Source of the DNA: Terrabacter aerolatus
GTDB taxonomy: Bacteria > Actinomycetota > Actinomycetes > Actinomycetales > Dermatophilaceae
Direction: 5' to 3'
Assembly: GCF_007991735.1 (NCBI RefSeq)
Contig: NZ_BJYX01000015.1
Coordinates: forward strand, 1 to 64,000
DNA: 64,000 nt
Program-made: the position numbers and the translations under genes
Notes under the pieces: model-generated
What the model was told of the DNA's origin: nothing
The model's database searches: none
What the model saw: the letters and a program-made list of their open reading frames with translations, nothing else
Shown here: positions 1-8,444 of the stretch, piece after piece
Position numbering within the stretch: position 1 is the first letter of the stretch
How the letters are laid out: each line of letters opens with the position of its first letter

Positions 1-28
1 CTGACGTAGAGGTCGGGGGGAGGGGCGG

Positions 29-484
29 TCAGGCTGCGGTCTTGGCGCGGACCTGGCGCTTGATCCGCCCGAGCATGGCGACCATGCCGCGCATGCGCAG
101 CGGCGACACGGCCTCCGCGAGGCCGAAGCGCATCGGGGCGTCGTCGGGCACGGCGAGCACCTCGGCCGCGGACAGGCCGTCGAGCCCCTCGTGGAGGATG
201 CCGGCGAACCCGCGGGTCGTCGGAGCCTCAGCCGGCGCGTCGAAGAAGAGGTGGACGACGCGGTCCTCGAGCGCGTCGCCGTCGCCGACCTCGACCGTGA
301 GGAAGAGCGGTGACTGGCACTCGTCGACGCGCTCGAGCTGGTCGAGGTGGCCGGCGTAGCGCTCGGGAAGGGGCGGCAGCTCGTCGCTGAACTCCAGGAG
401 CAGCTGGAGCTTGAGGTCGTTGGTCGCGGAGCGGAAGTCCTCGGCGATCTCGGCGAGCGAGGTGGGCAGGGCGGTGTCGGTCAC
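29..484 (-). CDS. sufE: SufE-family Fe-S cluster assembly protein
   Basis: Protein of 151 aa matching the SufE family, which accepts persulfide sulfur from a cysteine desulfurase and passes it to the Suf scaffold in the cytoplasm. The stretch DECQSPLF (about residues 55-62) carries the expected active-site Cys, and the C-terminal half contains the usual RMRGMVAML helix. I chose GTG at 484, which starts MTDTALPTSLAEIAEDF as in the family and lies 4 nt after the stop of the upstream sulfurtransferase; an ATG at 508 would overlap that gene. It is the second gene of an sseA-sufE pair, and the same pair lies beside accA3 in mycobacteria, so a biotin carboxylase gene is expected just left of the window. 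Confidence 0.85.
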   Translation of the reverse strand: MTDTALPTSLAEIAEDFRSATNDLKLQLLLEFSDELPPLPERYAGHLDQLERVDECQSPLFLTVEVGDGDALEDRVVHLFFDAPAEAPTTRGFAGILHEGLDGLSAAEVLAVPDDAPMRFGLAEAVSPLRMRGMVAMLGRIKRQVRAKTAA

Positions 485-488
485 GGGG

Positions 489-1367
489 TCACCGCTCGAT
501 CGGGACACGCACGGAGTTGCCCCACTCGGTCCACGAGCCGTCGTAGTTGCGCACCGCCTCGAAACCGAGCAGGTGGGTCAGCACGAACCAGGTGTGGGAC
601 GAGCGCTCGCCGATGCGGCAGTAGGCGACGACGTCGTCGGACGGCGTCAGGCCCTGTTCCGCGAGGTAGATCGCCTCGAGCTCCTCGCGGGACCTGAACG
701 AGCCGTCGTCGTTGGCCGCCCGCGCCCACGGCACCGACTTCGCGCCCGGGATGTGACCGCCGCGCATGGCCCCCTCCTGGGGGTAGTCGGGCATGTGGAG
801 CAGCTCTCCGGAGTACTCGCCGGGGGAGCGGACGTCGACGAGCGGCTTGCCCAGGTGGGCGAGCACGTCGTCCCGGAACGCGCGGATCGGGGCGTCGTCG
901 CGCTCGGCGACGGGGTAGCCGACCGGCGCGGGATCGGGCACGTCGCGGGTCAGCTCGCGACCCTCGGCGATCCACTTGGCACGTCCACCGTCGAGCAGCC
1001 GGACGTCCTCGTGCCCGAAGAGGCTGAAGACCCACAGGGCGTAGGCCGCCCACCAGTTGCTCTTGTCGCCGTAGATGACGACGGTCGTGTCGCGGGTGAT
1101 GCCGCGGACGCCCATCACCTCGGCGAAGCGGGCGCCGTCGACGTAGTCCCGCGACACCGGGTCGTTGAGGTCGACGTGCCAGTCGATCTTGATGGCCCCG
1201 GGAATGTGGCCCGTGGCATAGAGCAGGACGTCCTCGTCGGACTCGAGCAGGGCGATCCCGTCAGGCCCGCCGATGCCGCCGGCTGCCACCTGCTCCGCGA
1301 GCCACTCGGTGGTCACGAGGCGCTCGGGGTGGGCGTAGGCGGAGATCTTCGTGTCGTCAGCGCTCAT
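489..1367 (-). CDS. sseA: Thiosulfate/3-mercaptopyruvate sulfurtransferase (tandem rhodanese)
   Basis: 292 aa with two rhodanese domains, roughly residues 15-135 and 165-285. The second holds the catalytic loop [11 protein letters not shown], whose Cys would carry the persulfide; the first ([12 protein letters not shown]) lacks a loop Cys, as is normal for tandem rhodaneses. It moves sulfane sulfur from thiosulfate or mercaptopyruvate to an acceptor and is probably coupled to the adjacent SufE-like protein. The ATG at 1367 begins [23 protein letters not shown], typical for the family; longer in-frame extensions run into the merR gene and look non-coding. It is 25 bp downstream of the MerR gene on the same strand. 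Confidence 0.88.
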   Translation of the reverse strand: MSADDTKISAYAHPERLVTTEWLAEQVAAGGIGGPDGIALLESDEDVLLYATGHIPGAIKIDWHVDLNDPVSRDYVDGARFAEVMGVRGITRDTTVVIYGDKSNWWAAYALWVFSLFGHEDVRLLDGGRAKWIAEGRELTRDVPDPAPVGYPVAERDDAPIRAFRDDVLAHLGKPLVDVRSPGEYSGELLHMPDYPQEGAMRGGHIPGAKSVPWARAANDDGSFRSREELEAIYLAEQGLTPSDDVVAYCRIGERSSHTWFVLTHLLGFEAVRNYDGSWTEWGNSVRVPIER

Positions 1368-1392
1368 GGGCCCCATGGTGTCACGCGAGGTG

Positions 1393-1776
1393 TCACGCGA
1401 GCTTGTCGAGGTCCTCACGGCACCGTCGCTCGAACTCGCCCAGCTCGGCGATCGCGTCCTGGACGTCCCTGAGGCGCTGGTCGAGGTCGGCCCGGCGCTC
1501 GTCGATCTGGGCAAGGACGTACTCGAGCTGCGTACGGCGACCGCGGGGCGCGTCGAACAGGTCGATGATCGTGCGGATCTCCTCGAGCGGAAAGCCGAGG
1601 CGCTTGCCTCGGAGGATCAGGCCGAGGCGGGTGCGGTCGCGGCGGTGGTAGACCCGCTGCGTGCCACGGCGCTCAGGAGTGATGAGCCCGAGGTCCTCGT
1701 AGTGGCGCACGGTCCGGTGCGTGACGTCGAACTCCTCGGCCACCTGGGCGATCGTCCACGTCGGCGCACTTGTCAT
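1393..1776 (-). CDS. liuR: MerR-family regulator, LiuR-like
   Basis: 127 aa. The N-terminal winged helix-turn-helix ([25 protein letters not shown], about residues 7-31) is a textbook MerR DNA-binding domain, followed by a dimerisation coiled coil (about 80-125). No metal-binding Cys cluster is present, so a small organic or acyl-CoA effector is more likely than a metal. It is divergent from an acyl-CoA dehydrogenase and carboxyltransferase pair, with a palindrome between the starts that resembles the operator of LiuR, the MerR regulator of branched-chain amino acid catabolism. I infer that it represses or activates that operon and itself. A CACTAT hexamer 7 nt before the ATG could be its own leaderless -10. 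Confidence 0.8.
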   Translation of the reverse strand: MTSAPTWTIAQVAEEFDVTHRTVRHYEDLGLITPERRGTQRVYHRRDRTRLGLILRGKRLGFPLEEIRTIIDLFDAPRGRRTQLEYVLAQIDERRADLDQRLRDVQDAIAELGEFERRCREDLDKLA

Positions 1777-1790
1777 GCTGCTGATAGTGC

Positions 1791-1812
1791 TTTACGTTTA
1801 CGTCAACGTCAA
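1791..1812. promoter_or_regulatory. LiuR-type operator palindrome
   Basis: A 22-bp dyad with three ACGT cores spaced 6 bp apart (1794-1797, 1800-1803, 1806-1809). 18 of 22 positions match the reverse complement. It lies 14 bp upstream of the liuR start and 49 bp upstream of the acyl-CoA dehydrogenase start. From memory, the LiuR motif in other bacteria has the form TTTACGTNNACGTAAA-like, which this resembles. Confidence 0.7.
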
Positions 1813-1861
1813 GCACGCGTCACGAGCGCGTGATGGCCGCGACAGCTTCAGGAGAACAGCG

Positions 1862-3040
1862 ATGTTCGAGCTCAGCCAGGACCACGAGGACTTCCGGATG
1901 GTCGTCCGCGACTTCGCCGAGAAGGAGGTCGCGCCCAACATCGCCAAGTGGGACGCTGCGGCCCACTTCCCGACCGACCTCGTGCCGAAGATGGGTGACC
2001 TCGGGCTCTTCGGTCTGGTCGTCCCGGAGGAGTACGGCGGCGCGGGCGAGGCCGGCGACTTCACGAGCCTCTGCGTCGCCATCGAGGAGCTCGGCCGTGT
2101 CGACCAGTCCATCGGCATCACGCTCTCCGCCGGCGTCGGGCTCGGCATCAACCCGATCCTCACGTACGGCACCGAGGAGCAGAAGCAGCGCTTCCTGCCC
2201 GACCTCGTCTCCGGTCGCGCCCTCGCCGGCTTCGGCCTCACCGAGCCGGAGGCGGGCTCCGACGCCGGTGCCACCCGCACCAAGGCCGTCCGCGACGGCG
2301 ACGACTGGGTCGTGAGCGGCGCCAAGGCCTTCATCACCAACTCCGGCACCGACATCACCTCGGTCGTCACCGTCACCGCGCGCACCGGCACCAACGAGGA
2401 CGGCTCGGCGCAGCTCTCGGCGATCATGATCCCGGCCGGCACCCCCGGCTTCGTCGTGGAGCCGGCGTACCACAAGCTCGGCTGGCACGTCTCCGACACC
2501 CACGGCCTCACCTTCGAGGACTGTCGCGTCCCCGCCGACCACCTCCTCGGCGAGGAGGGCGAGGGGTTCAAGCAGTTCCTCAAGACGCTCGACGACGGCC
2601 GCATCGCCATCTCGGCGCTCGCCGTCGGCTGCGCGCAGGCCTGCCTCGAGCTGGCCACCGACTACGCGAAGACCCGCATCGCCTTCGGTCGCCCCATCGG
2701 CGTCAACCAGGGTGTCTCGTTCCAGCTGGCCGACCTCGCCGTCATGGTCGAGGGCGCCCGGTTGCTGACGTACAAGGCGGCCTGGCTCAAGGACGAGCTC
2801 CATGCCGGCAAGCGATCGGTCAAGGAGGTCAAGCAGGCGGCCGCCATCGCCAAGCTCCACTCGACCGAGGCCGCGGTCACCGCCACCCGGATCGCCACCC
2901 AGGTGTTCGGCGGCAACGGCTTCATGGAGGAGTACCCCGTGGCCCGTTTCTACCGCGACGCCAAGATCCTCGAGATCGGCGAGGGCACCTCCGAGGTGCA
3001 GCGCATGCTCATCGCCCGCGGCCTGGGGCTGCCGGCATGA
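1862..3040 (+). CDS. Acyl-CoA dehydrogenase (possible isovaleryl-CoA dehydrogenase)
   Basis: 392 aa, full length for the family. It shows the FAD/substrate motifs GFGLTEPEAGSDAG (about residues 122-135) and KAFITNSG, plus the C-terminal YRDAKILEIGEGTSEVQRM signature near the FAD and catalytic-base region. It would oxidise an acyl-CoA to the enoyl-CoA, passing electrons to ETF. ATG 1862 is preceded by AGGAGA at a good distance; the upstream in-frame extension crosses the operator and is not coding. It overlaps the next gene by 4 bp (ATGA). The LiuR-like operator and the carboxyltransferase partner suggest leucine/isovalerate degradation, but the substrate cannot be fixed from sequence alone. 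Confidence 0.85.
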   Translation: MFELSQDHEDFRMVVRDFAEKEVAPNIAKWDAAAHFPTDLVPKMGDLGLFGLVVPEEYGGAGEAGDFTSLCVAIEELGRVDQSIGITLSAGVGLGINPILTYGTEEQKQRFLPDLVSGRALAGFGLTEPEAGSDAGATRTKAVRDGDDWVVSGAKAFITNSGTDITSVVTVTARTGTNEDGSAQLSAIMIPAGTPGFVVEPAYHKLGWHVSDTHGLTFEDCRVPADHLLGEEGEGFKQFLKTLDDGRIAISALAVGCAQACLELATDYAKTRIAFGRPIGVNQGVSFQLADLAVMVEGARLLTYKAAWLKDELHAGKRSVKEVKQAAAIAKLHSTEAAVTATRIATQVFGGNGFMEEYPVARFYRDAKILEIGEGTSEVQRMLIARGLGLPA

Positions 3041-4608
3041 GCGCAGCCGCCACCGGCACGAACCCGAACGGGGACCCGCGCGTCGCCGACGTCCGGGCCC
3101 GCCTCGAGGCCGCCCACACGGCCTCGGCGAGCGCCCCCGAGAAGGCTCAGGCCAAGCTCGACGCGCAGGGCAAGATCTACGTCCGCGACCGGATCGCCCT
3201 GCTCTTCGACGAGGGGAGCTTCGTCGAGGACGGCCGCTACGCCAACGCCCTCCAGCCGGGCCTCCCGGCCGACGGCGTCGTCACCGGACGTGGCACCGTC
3301 GACGGCCGCGCCGCGATCGTCATCGCCAACGACCCCACCGTCAAGGCGGGTTCGTGGGGTGCGCGCACGGTCGAGAAGATCGTGCGCGCCACCGAGATGG
3401 CGCTGCGCGAGGAGCTGCCCGTCTTCTGGTTCGTCGACTCCGCCGGTGCCCGCATCACCGACCAGGTGGAGATGTTCCCGGGGCGCCGCGGCGCCGGTCG
3501 CATCTTCCACAACCAGGTGGCCCTCTCGGGCAAGGTGCCGCAGATCTGCTGCCTCTTCGGCCCGAGCGCCGCGGGTGGGGCGTACATCCCCAGCTTCTGC
3601 GACCTCATCATCATGGTCGAGGGCAACGCCTCGATGTACCTCGGCAGCCCCCGCATGGCAGAGATGGTCGTCGGCGAGAAGGTGTCGCTCGAGGAGATGG
3701 GCGGCGCCCGGATGCACTGCACCGTCTCGGGAGTCGGTGACCTGCTCGCGCACGACGACGCCGAGGCCATCGAGCTGGCCAAGCTCTACTTCTCCTACGT
3801 CCCGGGCAGCTGGCGCGACCACCCGCCGACGTATGCCGCGGAGGCGCCGGCCACGCCGCTGACCCGCGAGACGGTGCCCGAGCGCGAGTCGGTCCCGTTC
3901 GACATCCACGACGTCATCGACGGGCTCGTGGACGACGACTCCTTCTTCGAGCTCAAGCCGCTCTGGGCGGGCGAGCTCGTCATCGGCTTCGGCCGGCTCG
4001 AGGGCCAGACCGTCGGCATCGTCGCCAACAACTCCATGGTCAAGGGCGGTGTGCTCTTCACCGACAGCGCCGACAAGGCCGCACGCTTCATCTGGCTCTG
4101 CGACGCCTTCAACGTGCCCCTCGTCTACCTCGCGGACGTCCCGGGCTTCATGATCGGCTCGGAGGTCGAGCGCGGCGGCATCATCCGCCACGGCGCGAAG
4201 ATGGTCAGCGCCGTATCGTCGGCGACGGTGCCGCAGTTCTGCGTCGTCGTGCGCAAGGCCTACGGTGCCGGGCTCTACGCCATGGGGGGACCGGGATTCG
4301 GACCCGACGCGACCATCGCGCTTCCGACGGCCCGCATCGCCGTCATGGGCCCCGAGGCCGCCGTCAACGCGGTCTACGCGAACAAGATCGCCGAGATCGC
4401 CGACCCGGACGAACAGGCACGCTTCGTGGCAGACCGACGCCGCGAGTACGAGGAGGACGTCGACATCGAGCGACTCGCTGCCGACCTCGTGCTCGACTCG
4501 ATCATCGAGGCGGATGAACTGCGCTCGGACCTCGTGCGCCGACTGGCTTATGCTTCCCGGCGTGACCGTCACTTCAGCGAGCGCCGACGCGCCGTCCCGC
4601 CGGTCTGA
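3037..4608 (+). CDS. Acyl-CoA carboxylase carboxyltransferase (beta) subunit, MCC-like
   Basis: 523 aa. Both crotonase-fold halves of a biotin-dependent carboxyltransferase are visible: the N-terminal half with VDSAGARITDQVEMFPGRRGAGRIF and AAGGAYIPSFCD, and the C-terminal half with GGVLFTDSADKAARFI and LADVPGFMIGSEVERGGIIRHGAK. It transfers CO2 from biotin to an acyl-CoA; the length and the SAGARI/GAYIPSFCD motifs fit the methylcrotonyl-CoA carboxylase (AccD1-like) branch better than PccB, and the pairing with a LiuR-controlled dehydrogenase supports leucine catabolism. The biotin carboxylase/carrier subunit is not in this window. It starts by ATGA overlap with the dehydrogenase, so it is translationally coupled. 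Confidence 0.85.
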   Translation: MSAAATGTNPNGDPRVADVRARLEAAHTASASAPEKAQAKLDAQGKIYVRDRIALLFDEGSFVEDGRYANALQPGLPADGVVTGRGTVDGRAAIVIANDPTVKAGSWGARTVEKIVRATEMALREELPVFWFVDSAGARITDQVEMFPGRRGAGRIFHNQVALSGKVPQICCLFGPSAAGGAYIPSFCDLIIMVEGNASMYLGSPRMAEMVVGEKVSLEEMGGARMHCTVSGVGDLLAHDDAEAIELAKLYFSYVPGSWRDHPPTYAAEAPATPLTRETVPERESVPFDIHDVIDGLVDDDSFFELKPLWAGELVIGFGRLEGQTVGIVANNSMVKGGVLFTDSADKAARFIWLCDAFNVPLVYLADVPGFMIGSEVERGGIIRHGAKMVSAVSSATVPQFCVVVRKAYGAGLYAMGGPGFGPDATIALPTARIAVMGPEAAVNAVYANKIAEIADPDEQARFVADRRREYEEDVDIERLAADLVLDSIIEADELRSDLVRRLAYASRRDRHFSERRRAVPPV

Positions 4609-4645
4609 GCCGCGCCTCGGTCGCCGGCTCGAGCACCCCGACCGC

Positions 4646-5869
4646 GTGACCGAGGCGAAGCAGCCCTTCTGGCGCCGCCTCCCCGTCTGGTTCCCGTTCG
4701 CCGTCTTCGCGGTCTCGCGCCTGTTCGTCTGGGTCGCGGCCACGTACCTCTCGCGCTACCAGATACCGCTGCCCATCGGCACGGCGAACATCCGCATCTT
4801 CTACCCCACCCCGGCGGACCCCGGCTACAACGCCGTCATGACCGGCTGGGACGGGCAGTGGTACCGCGTCATCGCCGAGCAGGGCTACCCCGCGGTCCTG
4901 CCCCGCGTGGGCTGGGGCGGCATCGACATGAACCCGTGGGCCTTCTTCCCGGTGTTCCCGATGACGGCCGGCCTCGTCATGAAGGTCACCGGGCTGCCGT
5001 TCACCGTCGTCGCACCGGTGCTGTCGACGCTCATCGGCTTCGTCGCGATGCACATGCTCTTCAAGCTCGTCGACCAGGCGGTCGGCCGCTGGGAGGCGAT
5101 CGTCGCGGTCGTCGCGACCTGCTTCTTCATCGCGTCGCCGGCGTTCTCGGCCTCCTACACCGAGTCCACCGCCCTGCTCGGCGTCGTGACGGTCCTGTGG
5201 CTGCTGCGCCGGCGTCAGTACTGGTGGGTCGTGCTCGCCCTGCTCGTGCTGTCGCTGAGCCGCAACGTCGTCATCGCCATGGTGCCGGTCATCGTCGCCC
5301 ACTGGGTCGTGCGCTGGCGCACGGGTGACGAGGGCGAGCACCCGGTCCGGCTGCGCGTCGGGCTGGGGGCGCTCGCGGCATACGCAGGCGCCCTGACCTG
5401 GCTGTGGCCGACGATCGTCACCATCGCGACCGACACGCCCAACGCCTACAACGACACGATGCTCGCCTGGAACATCGAGACGAAGATCAAGCTCTACCTG
5501 TGGTGGAACCTGCTCTACGACTACTGGGGCGTGTTCGGCCAGGTCGCCGGGGTGCTCGGCGTCGCCGCATTCGCGTGGTTCATGCTCTCCCGGCACTCGT
5601 GGCGGTGGGGCCCGGAGATCTGGGGCTGGGCCGGCGCCTACCCCGCCTACATCATCCTCGTGACGAGCACGACCCCGAGCCGGGTGCGCTACGCCCTGCT
5701 GGCCTTCCCCATGACGCTGGTCATCGCCTGGTTCCTCCAGCTGCGCTGGTGGCGGCGCTACCGCTACTGGCTGCTCGGGCTCATCGTCGTCGTCGGCGCC
5801 GCCCAGATGTGGTGGTGGACGGAGCACTACCTCGTCATCGAGAACCTCACGGACGACCTCTACCCCTGA
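4646..5869 (+). CDS. PIG-V/GT-C-type mannosyltransferase-like membrane protein
   Basis: About 407 aa with roughly 9-10 membrane segments. The first extracytoplasmic loop holds GWDGQWYRVIAEQGYP followed by NPWAFFPVFPM, the signature pattern of PIG-V-like polyprenyl-phosphate-dependent mannosyltransferases, in which the WDG..W aspartate is thought to be catalytic. It would add a hexose from a lipid-linked donor to a surface glycan or protein. The start is uncertain: GTG 4646 (chosen, no overlap), GTG 4562 or ATG 4550 would each overlap the carboxylase gene, and none has a clear ribosome-binding site. It converges on maf. Confidence 0.65.
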   Translation: MTEAKQPFWRRLPVWFPFAVFAVSRLFVWVAATYLSRYQIPLPIGTANIRIFYPTPADPGYNAVMTGWDGQWYRVIAEQGYPAVLPRVGWGGIDMNPWAFFPVFPMTAGLVMKVTGLPFTVVAPVLSTLIGFVAMHMLFKLVDQAVGRWEAIVAVVATCFFIASPAFSASYTESTALLGVVTVLWLLRRRQYWWVVLALLVLSLSRNVVIAMVPVIVAHWVVRWRTGDEGEHPVRLRVGLGALAAYAGALTWLWPTIVTIATDTPNAYNDTMLAWNIETKIKLYLWWNLLYDYWGVFGQVAGVLGVAAFAWFMLSRHSWRWGPEIWGWAGAYPAYIILVTSTTPSRVRYALLAFPMTLVIAWFLQLRWWRRYRYWLLGLIVVVGAAQMWWWTEHYLVIENLTDDLYP

Positions 5870-5910
5870 GCCGTCGCCCGGCGGCCCGGCGCTGCGGATC
5901 GTCCCCGTCG

Positions 5911-6588
5911 TCAGCCGCAGTCGAGCCGGCCCCGCATGCTGCCCACGACGTCGAACCACCCGATGCCGACGTCGGCAAGCAGCTCGCGCAGCAACGGCAG
6001 CGACAGTCCGACGACGTTGTGATGGTCGCCCTCGACCGAGGTGACGAACGCGCCGCCCAGCCCGTCGATGGTGAACGCGCCCGCCACCGTCAACGGCTCG
6101 CCGGTGGCGACGTAGGCCTCGATCTCGGCATCGGAGATCTCGGCGAAGTGCACGGTCGTCGAGGCGGTCGCGCCGAGGGTGGCGCCCCCGCCGTCACGCT
6201 CGTCGACGAGCCAGTGCCCGGTGTGCAGGACCCCGGAGCGGCCTCGCATGCGGCGCCACCGCAGGACGGCCTCTGCCGCATCGGCCGGCTTGCCGTGCAC
6301 CTCGCCGTCGAGCTCGAGCACCGAGTCGCAGCCCAGCACGACGACGTCGTCGGCGACCCTCGCCGCGACGTCCTCGGCCTTGGCACGCGCCAGCAGCAAC
6401 GCGATGTCGCCGGGCTCGAGCAGGCCGTAGCGCTCCGTCGCCTCGGCGACCGTGAGGTCCTCGTCGACCTCGCTCACGACGACGACGGGCTCCACGCCTG
6501 CCGAGCGGAGGGTCGAGCGTCGAGCCGGCGACGCGGACGCGAGGACGAGCTGGACGGCGGGCACGTCGGGGAGGGGGGTCGAAGGCAT
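5911..6588 (-). CDS. maf: Maf-family nucleotide pyrophosphatase
   Basis: 225 aa. The N-terminal LVLASASPARRSTLRSAGV and the GKPADAAEA segment identify the Maf/HAM1-like family, which hydrolyses non-canonical or bulk nucleoside triphosphates (dTTP, UTP, CTP or modified forms) to monophosphates. The ATG at 6588 gives the canonical short leader before LVLASASPARR. A TACCAT hexamer lies 6 nt upstream, indicating a leaderless transcript. Mycobacteria also carry maf between accE5 and sseA, so this is ancestral gene order with additional genes inserted around it. Confidence 0.88.
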   Translation of the reverse strand: MPSTPLPDVPAVQLVLASASPARRSTLRSAGVEPVVVVSEVDEDLTVAEATERYGLLEPGDIALLLARAKAEDVAARVADDVVVLGCDSVLELDGEVHGKPADAAEAVLRWRRMRGRSGVLHTGHWLVDERDGGGATLGATASTTVHFAEISDAEIEAYVATGEPLTVAGAFTIDGLGGAFVTSVEGDHHNVVGLSLPLLRELLADVGIGWFDVVGSMRGRLDCG

Positions 6589-6594
6589 GACGAA

Positions 6595-6600
6595 ATGGTA
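6595..6600 (-). promoter_or_regulatory. -10 hexamer of maf (leaderless)
   Basis: TACCAT on the minus strand, 6 nt before the ATG. The spacing puts transcription start at or next to the start codon, as in other leaderless genes of the window. Confidence 0.55.
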
Positions 6601-6624
6601 GGCGCCGCGACGTGTGACCGGGCA

Positions 6625-6652
6625 CGGCGGCGCCCCCCGGGGGGCGCCGCCG
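6625..6652. terminator. Perfect 28-bp palindrome, probable terminator of the DUF885 gene
   Basis: A perfect inverted repeat of 14 bp per arm with no spacer (six C followed by six G at the centre), entirely G+C. It lies 18 bp past the stop codon of the DUF885 gene and upstream of the maf promoter. There is no U-tract. Its position suggests termination or transcript-end protection; a cruciform or protein-binding role is possible. Confidence 0.5.
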
Positions 6653-6670
6653 CCGCGAGCCCGGACCGTC

Positions 6671-8365
6671 TCAGATCTCCTGCAGGACCGCCGCGCGCAG
6701 GGTGTCCAGACCGACGCCGCCGATGTCGAGGGCCCGACGGTGGAAGGCCTTGAGGTCGAACGCGTCACCCTCGCGCTGCTTGACCTCGTCGCGCAGCTGC
6801 AGCCACAGCCGCTCGCCGATCTTGTAGCTCGGCGCCTGCCCCGGCCAGCCGAGGTAGCGGTTGAGCTCGAAGCGCAGGATCTTCTCGTCCATGAAGCCGT
6901 AGCGGGTCAGGTAGGTCCAGGCCTTGTCGTAGTCCCACGCTCCGCCGCCGACCTCGTCGGGCGCGTCGAAGCCGCAGTGGACGCCGATGTCGATGACCAC
7001 GCGCGCAGCCCGGAGCGACTGTCCGGCAAGCCAACCCATCCGGTTGCCGGGGTCGTCCATGTAGCCGAGCTCGGCCATGAGCCGCTCGGCGTAGAGCGCC
7101 CAACCCTCGCCGTGGCCGGAGGTCCAGGCCTCGAGGCGACGCCACTTGTTGAGCAGCTCGGAGCGGTAGACCGTCTGGGCGACCTGGAGGTGGTGGCCGG
7201 GGACGCCCTCGTGGTAGACGGTCGTCAGCTCGTTCCACGTGCGGAACTCGGTGTTGCCCTTCGGCACCGACCACCACATGCGCCCCGGGCGGCTGAAGTC
7301 GTCGGACGGTCCGGTGTAGTAGATGCCGCCGGTCTGCGTCGGCGCGATCATGCACTCGATGCGCTGGACGGGCTCCGGGATGTCGAAGTGGACGTCCTTG
7401 AGATCGGCGATGACCTCGTCGGCACGCTCCTGCATCCAGGCCTTGAGCGCGTCGGTGCCCTGCAGGGCGTACCGCTCGTCCGCGTCGAGGATCTCGACGC
7501 CACGCTGCACGCTCGCGCCGGACTCGAGACCGTCGGCGATCTCGTTCATCTGGGCGTGCAGGCTCGCGACCTCCTGCTGGCCCCACCGATAGGTCTCCTC
7601 GAGGTCGACCGTGGCACCGAGGAAGTAGCGCGACTCGAGGGCGTAGCGCTCGCGTCCGCAGGCGTCGGCCTCCGGTGCGTGCGGCAGCAGCTCGCGCTCG
7701 AGCCAGTCGGCCATCTCGCCGTATGCCGTGGACGCGGCCCGGGCGGAGGCCTGCAGCGCCTGCTGGAGCTCGCTCTCGAGCGGTGCGTCGCCGACCGCGG
7801 CGTCGGCGACGATCTTGGCGAAGTAGCCGTCGTCCGCGGTGAGCTCGCGCGACTGCTCGGCGCAGGCCTCGACCTGGCGGCGGGGTGACACCTGACCGCG
7901 CTCCCGCGCGAGGAGCAGGGACTCGCGGTAACCCTCGAGGGCCTCCGGGATCTTGCCCATCCGGGCGGCGAAGACGCGCCAGTCGGCGGCGGTGGCCTGC
8001 GGCATGAGGTCGAAGACGTCGCGGACGCTCTGCAGGGGCGAGGCGAGGACGTTGAGCGACATCTCGTCGAGCCCGGCGGCATACCGGTCCTCGGCGAGCT
8101 GCAGGCGCTCGGTCATGGCGTCGACGGTCACGCGGTCGACGTCGTCGGCGGGGACCGCCGAGGCCAGCGCCTCGAGCGTCGTCCGGCGCAGGTCGGAGGC
8201 GGCGGCGTTGCCGGCTGGCGAGAGGTCGTCGAGGTCCTCCTCGCCGCCGGGCACACCGAGGAAGGTCGCGTTGATGGGGCTGAGGGCGACGGCGGCGTCG
8301 AAGTAGGTCTCCGCGATGCGGTCGACGTCGGTACGGGGTCGCGCGGTCTGGGTGTTGGCGGTCAC
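6671..8365 (-). CDS. DUF885 family metallopeptidase-like protein
   Basis: 564 aa, the usual length for DUF885. The zinc-site motif HEGVPGHHLQ starts at about residue 385 (family pattern HExxPGHxxQ), with WTSGHGEGWALYAERL further on supplying the third-ligand glutamate region. The family is related to gluzincin peptidases and is mostly uncharacterised; no signal peptide is seen, so it is probably cytoplasmic. GTG 8365 is preferred: TACGTT lies 6 nt before it, and codons further upstream look non-coding. It follows the Ser/Thr kinase gene by 79 bp on the same strand, and a strong hairpin follows its stop. Confidence 0.8.
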   Translation of the reverse strand: MTANTQTARPRTDVDRIAETYFDAAVALSPINATFLGVPGGEEDLDDLSPAGNAAASDLRRTTLEALASAVPADDVDRVTVDAMTERLQLAEDRYAAGLDEMSLNVLASPLQSVRDVFDLMPQATAADWRVFAARMGKIPEALEGYRESLLLARERGQVSPRRQVEACAEQSRELTADDGYFAKIVADAAVGDAPLESELQQALQASARAASTAYGEMADWLERELLPHAPEADACGRERYALESRYFLGATVDLEETYRWGQQEVASLHAQMNEIADGLESGASVQRGVEILDADERYALQGTDALKAWMQERADEVIADLKDVHFDIPEPVQRIECMIAPTQTGGIYYTGPSDDFSRPGRMWWSVPKGNTEFRTWNELTTVYHEGVPGHHLQVAQTVYRSELLNKWRRLEAWTSGHGEGWALYAERLMAELGYMDDPGNRMGWLAGQSLRAARVVIDIGVHCGFDAPDEVGGGAWDYDKAWTYLTRYGFMDEKILRFELNRYLGWPGQAPSYKIGERLWLQLRDEVKQREGDAFDLKAFHRRALDIGGVGLDTLRAAVLQEI

Positions 8366-8444
8366 CCGGCGAACGTAATCGAGCGCGGGGTCGGGTGCCA
8401 CTGCATTGCGGCACGCCGCCGGTGAGGTGGCGGCGGGGGTGACG

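Noticed and set aside
411-1472. 353-codon plus-strand frame across the sulfurtransferase
   Set aside because: Shadow of a convincing minus-strand rhodanese gene; its translation has no family pattern.
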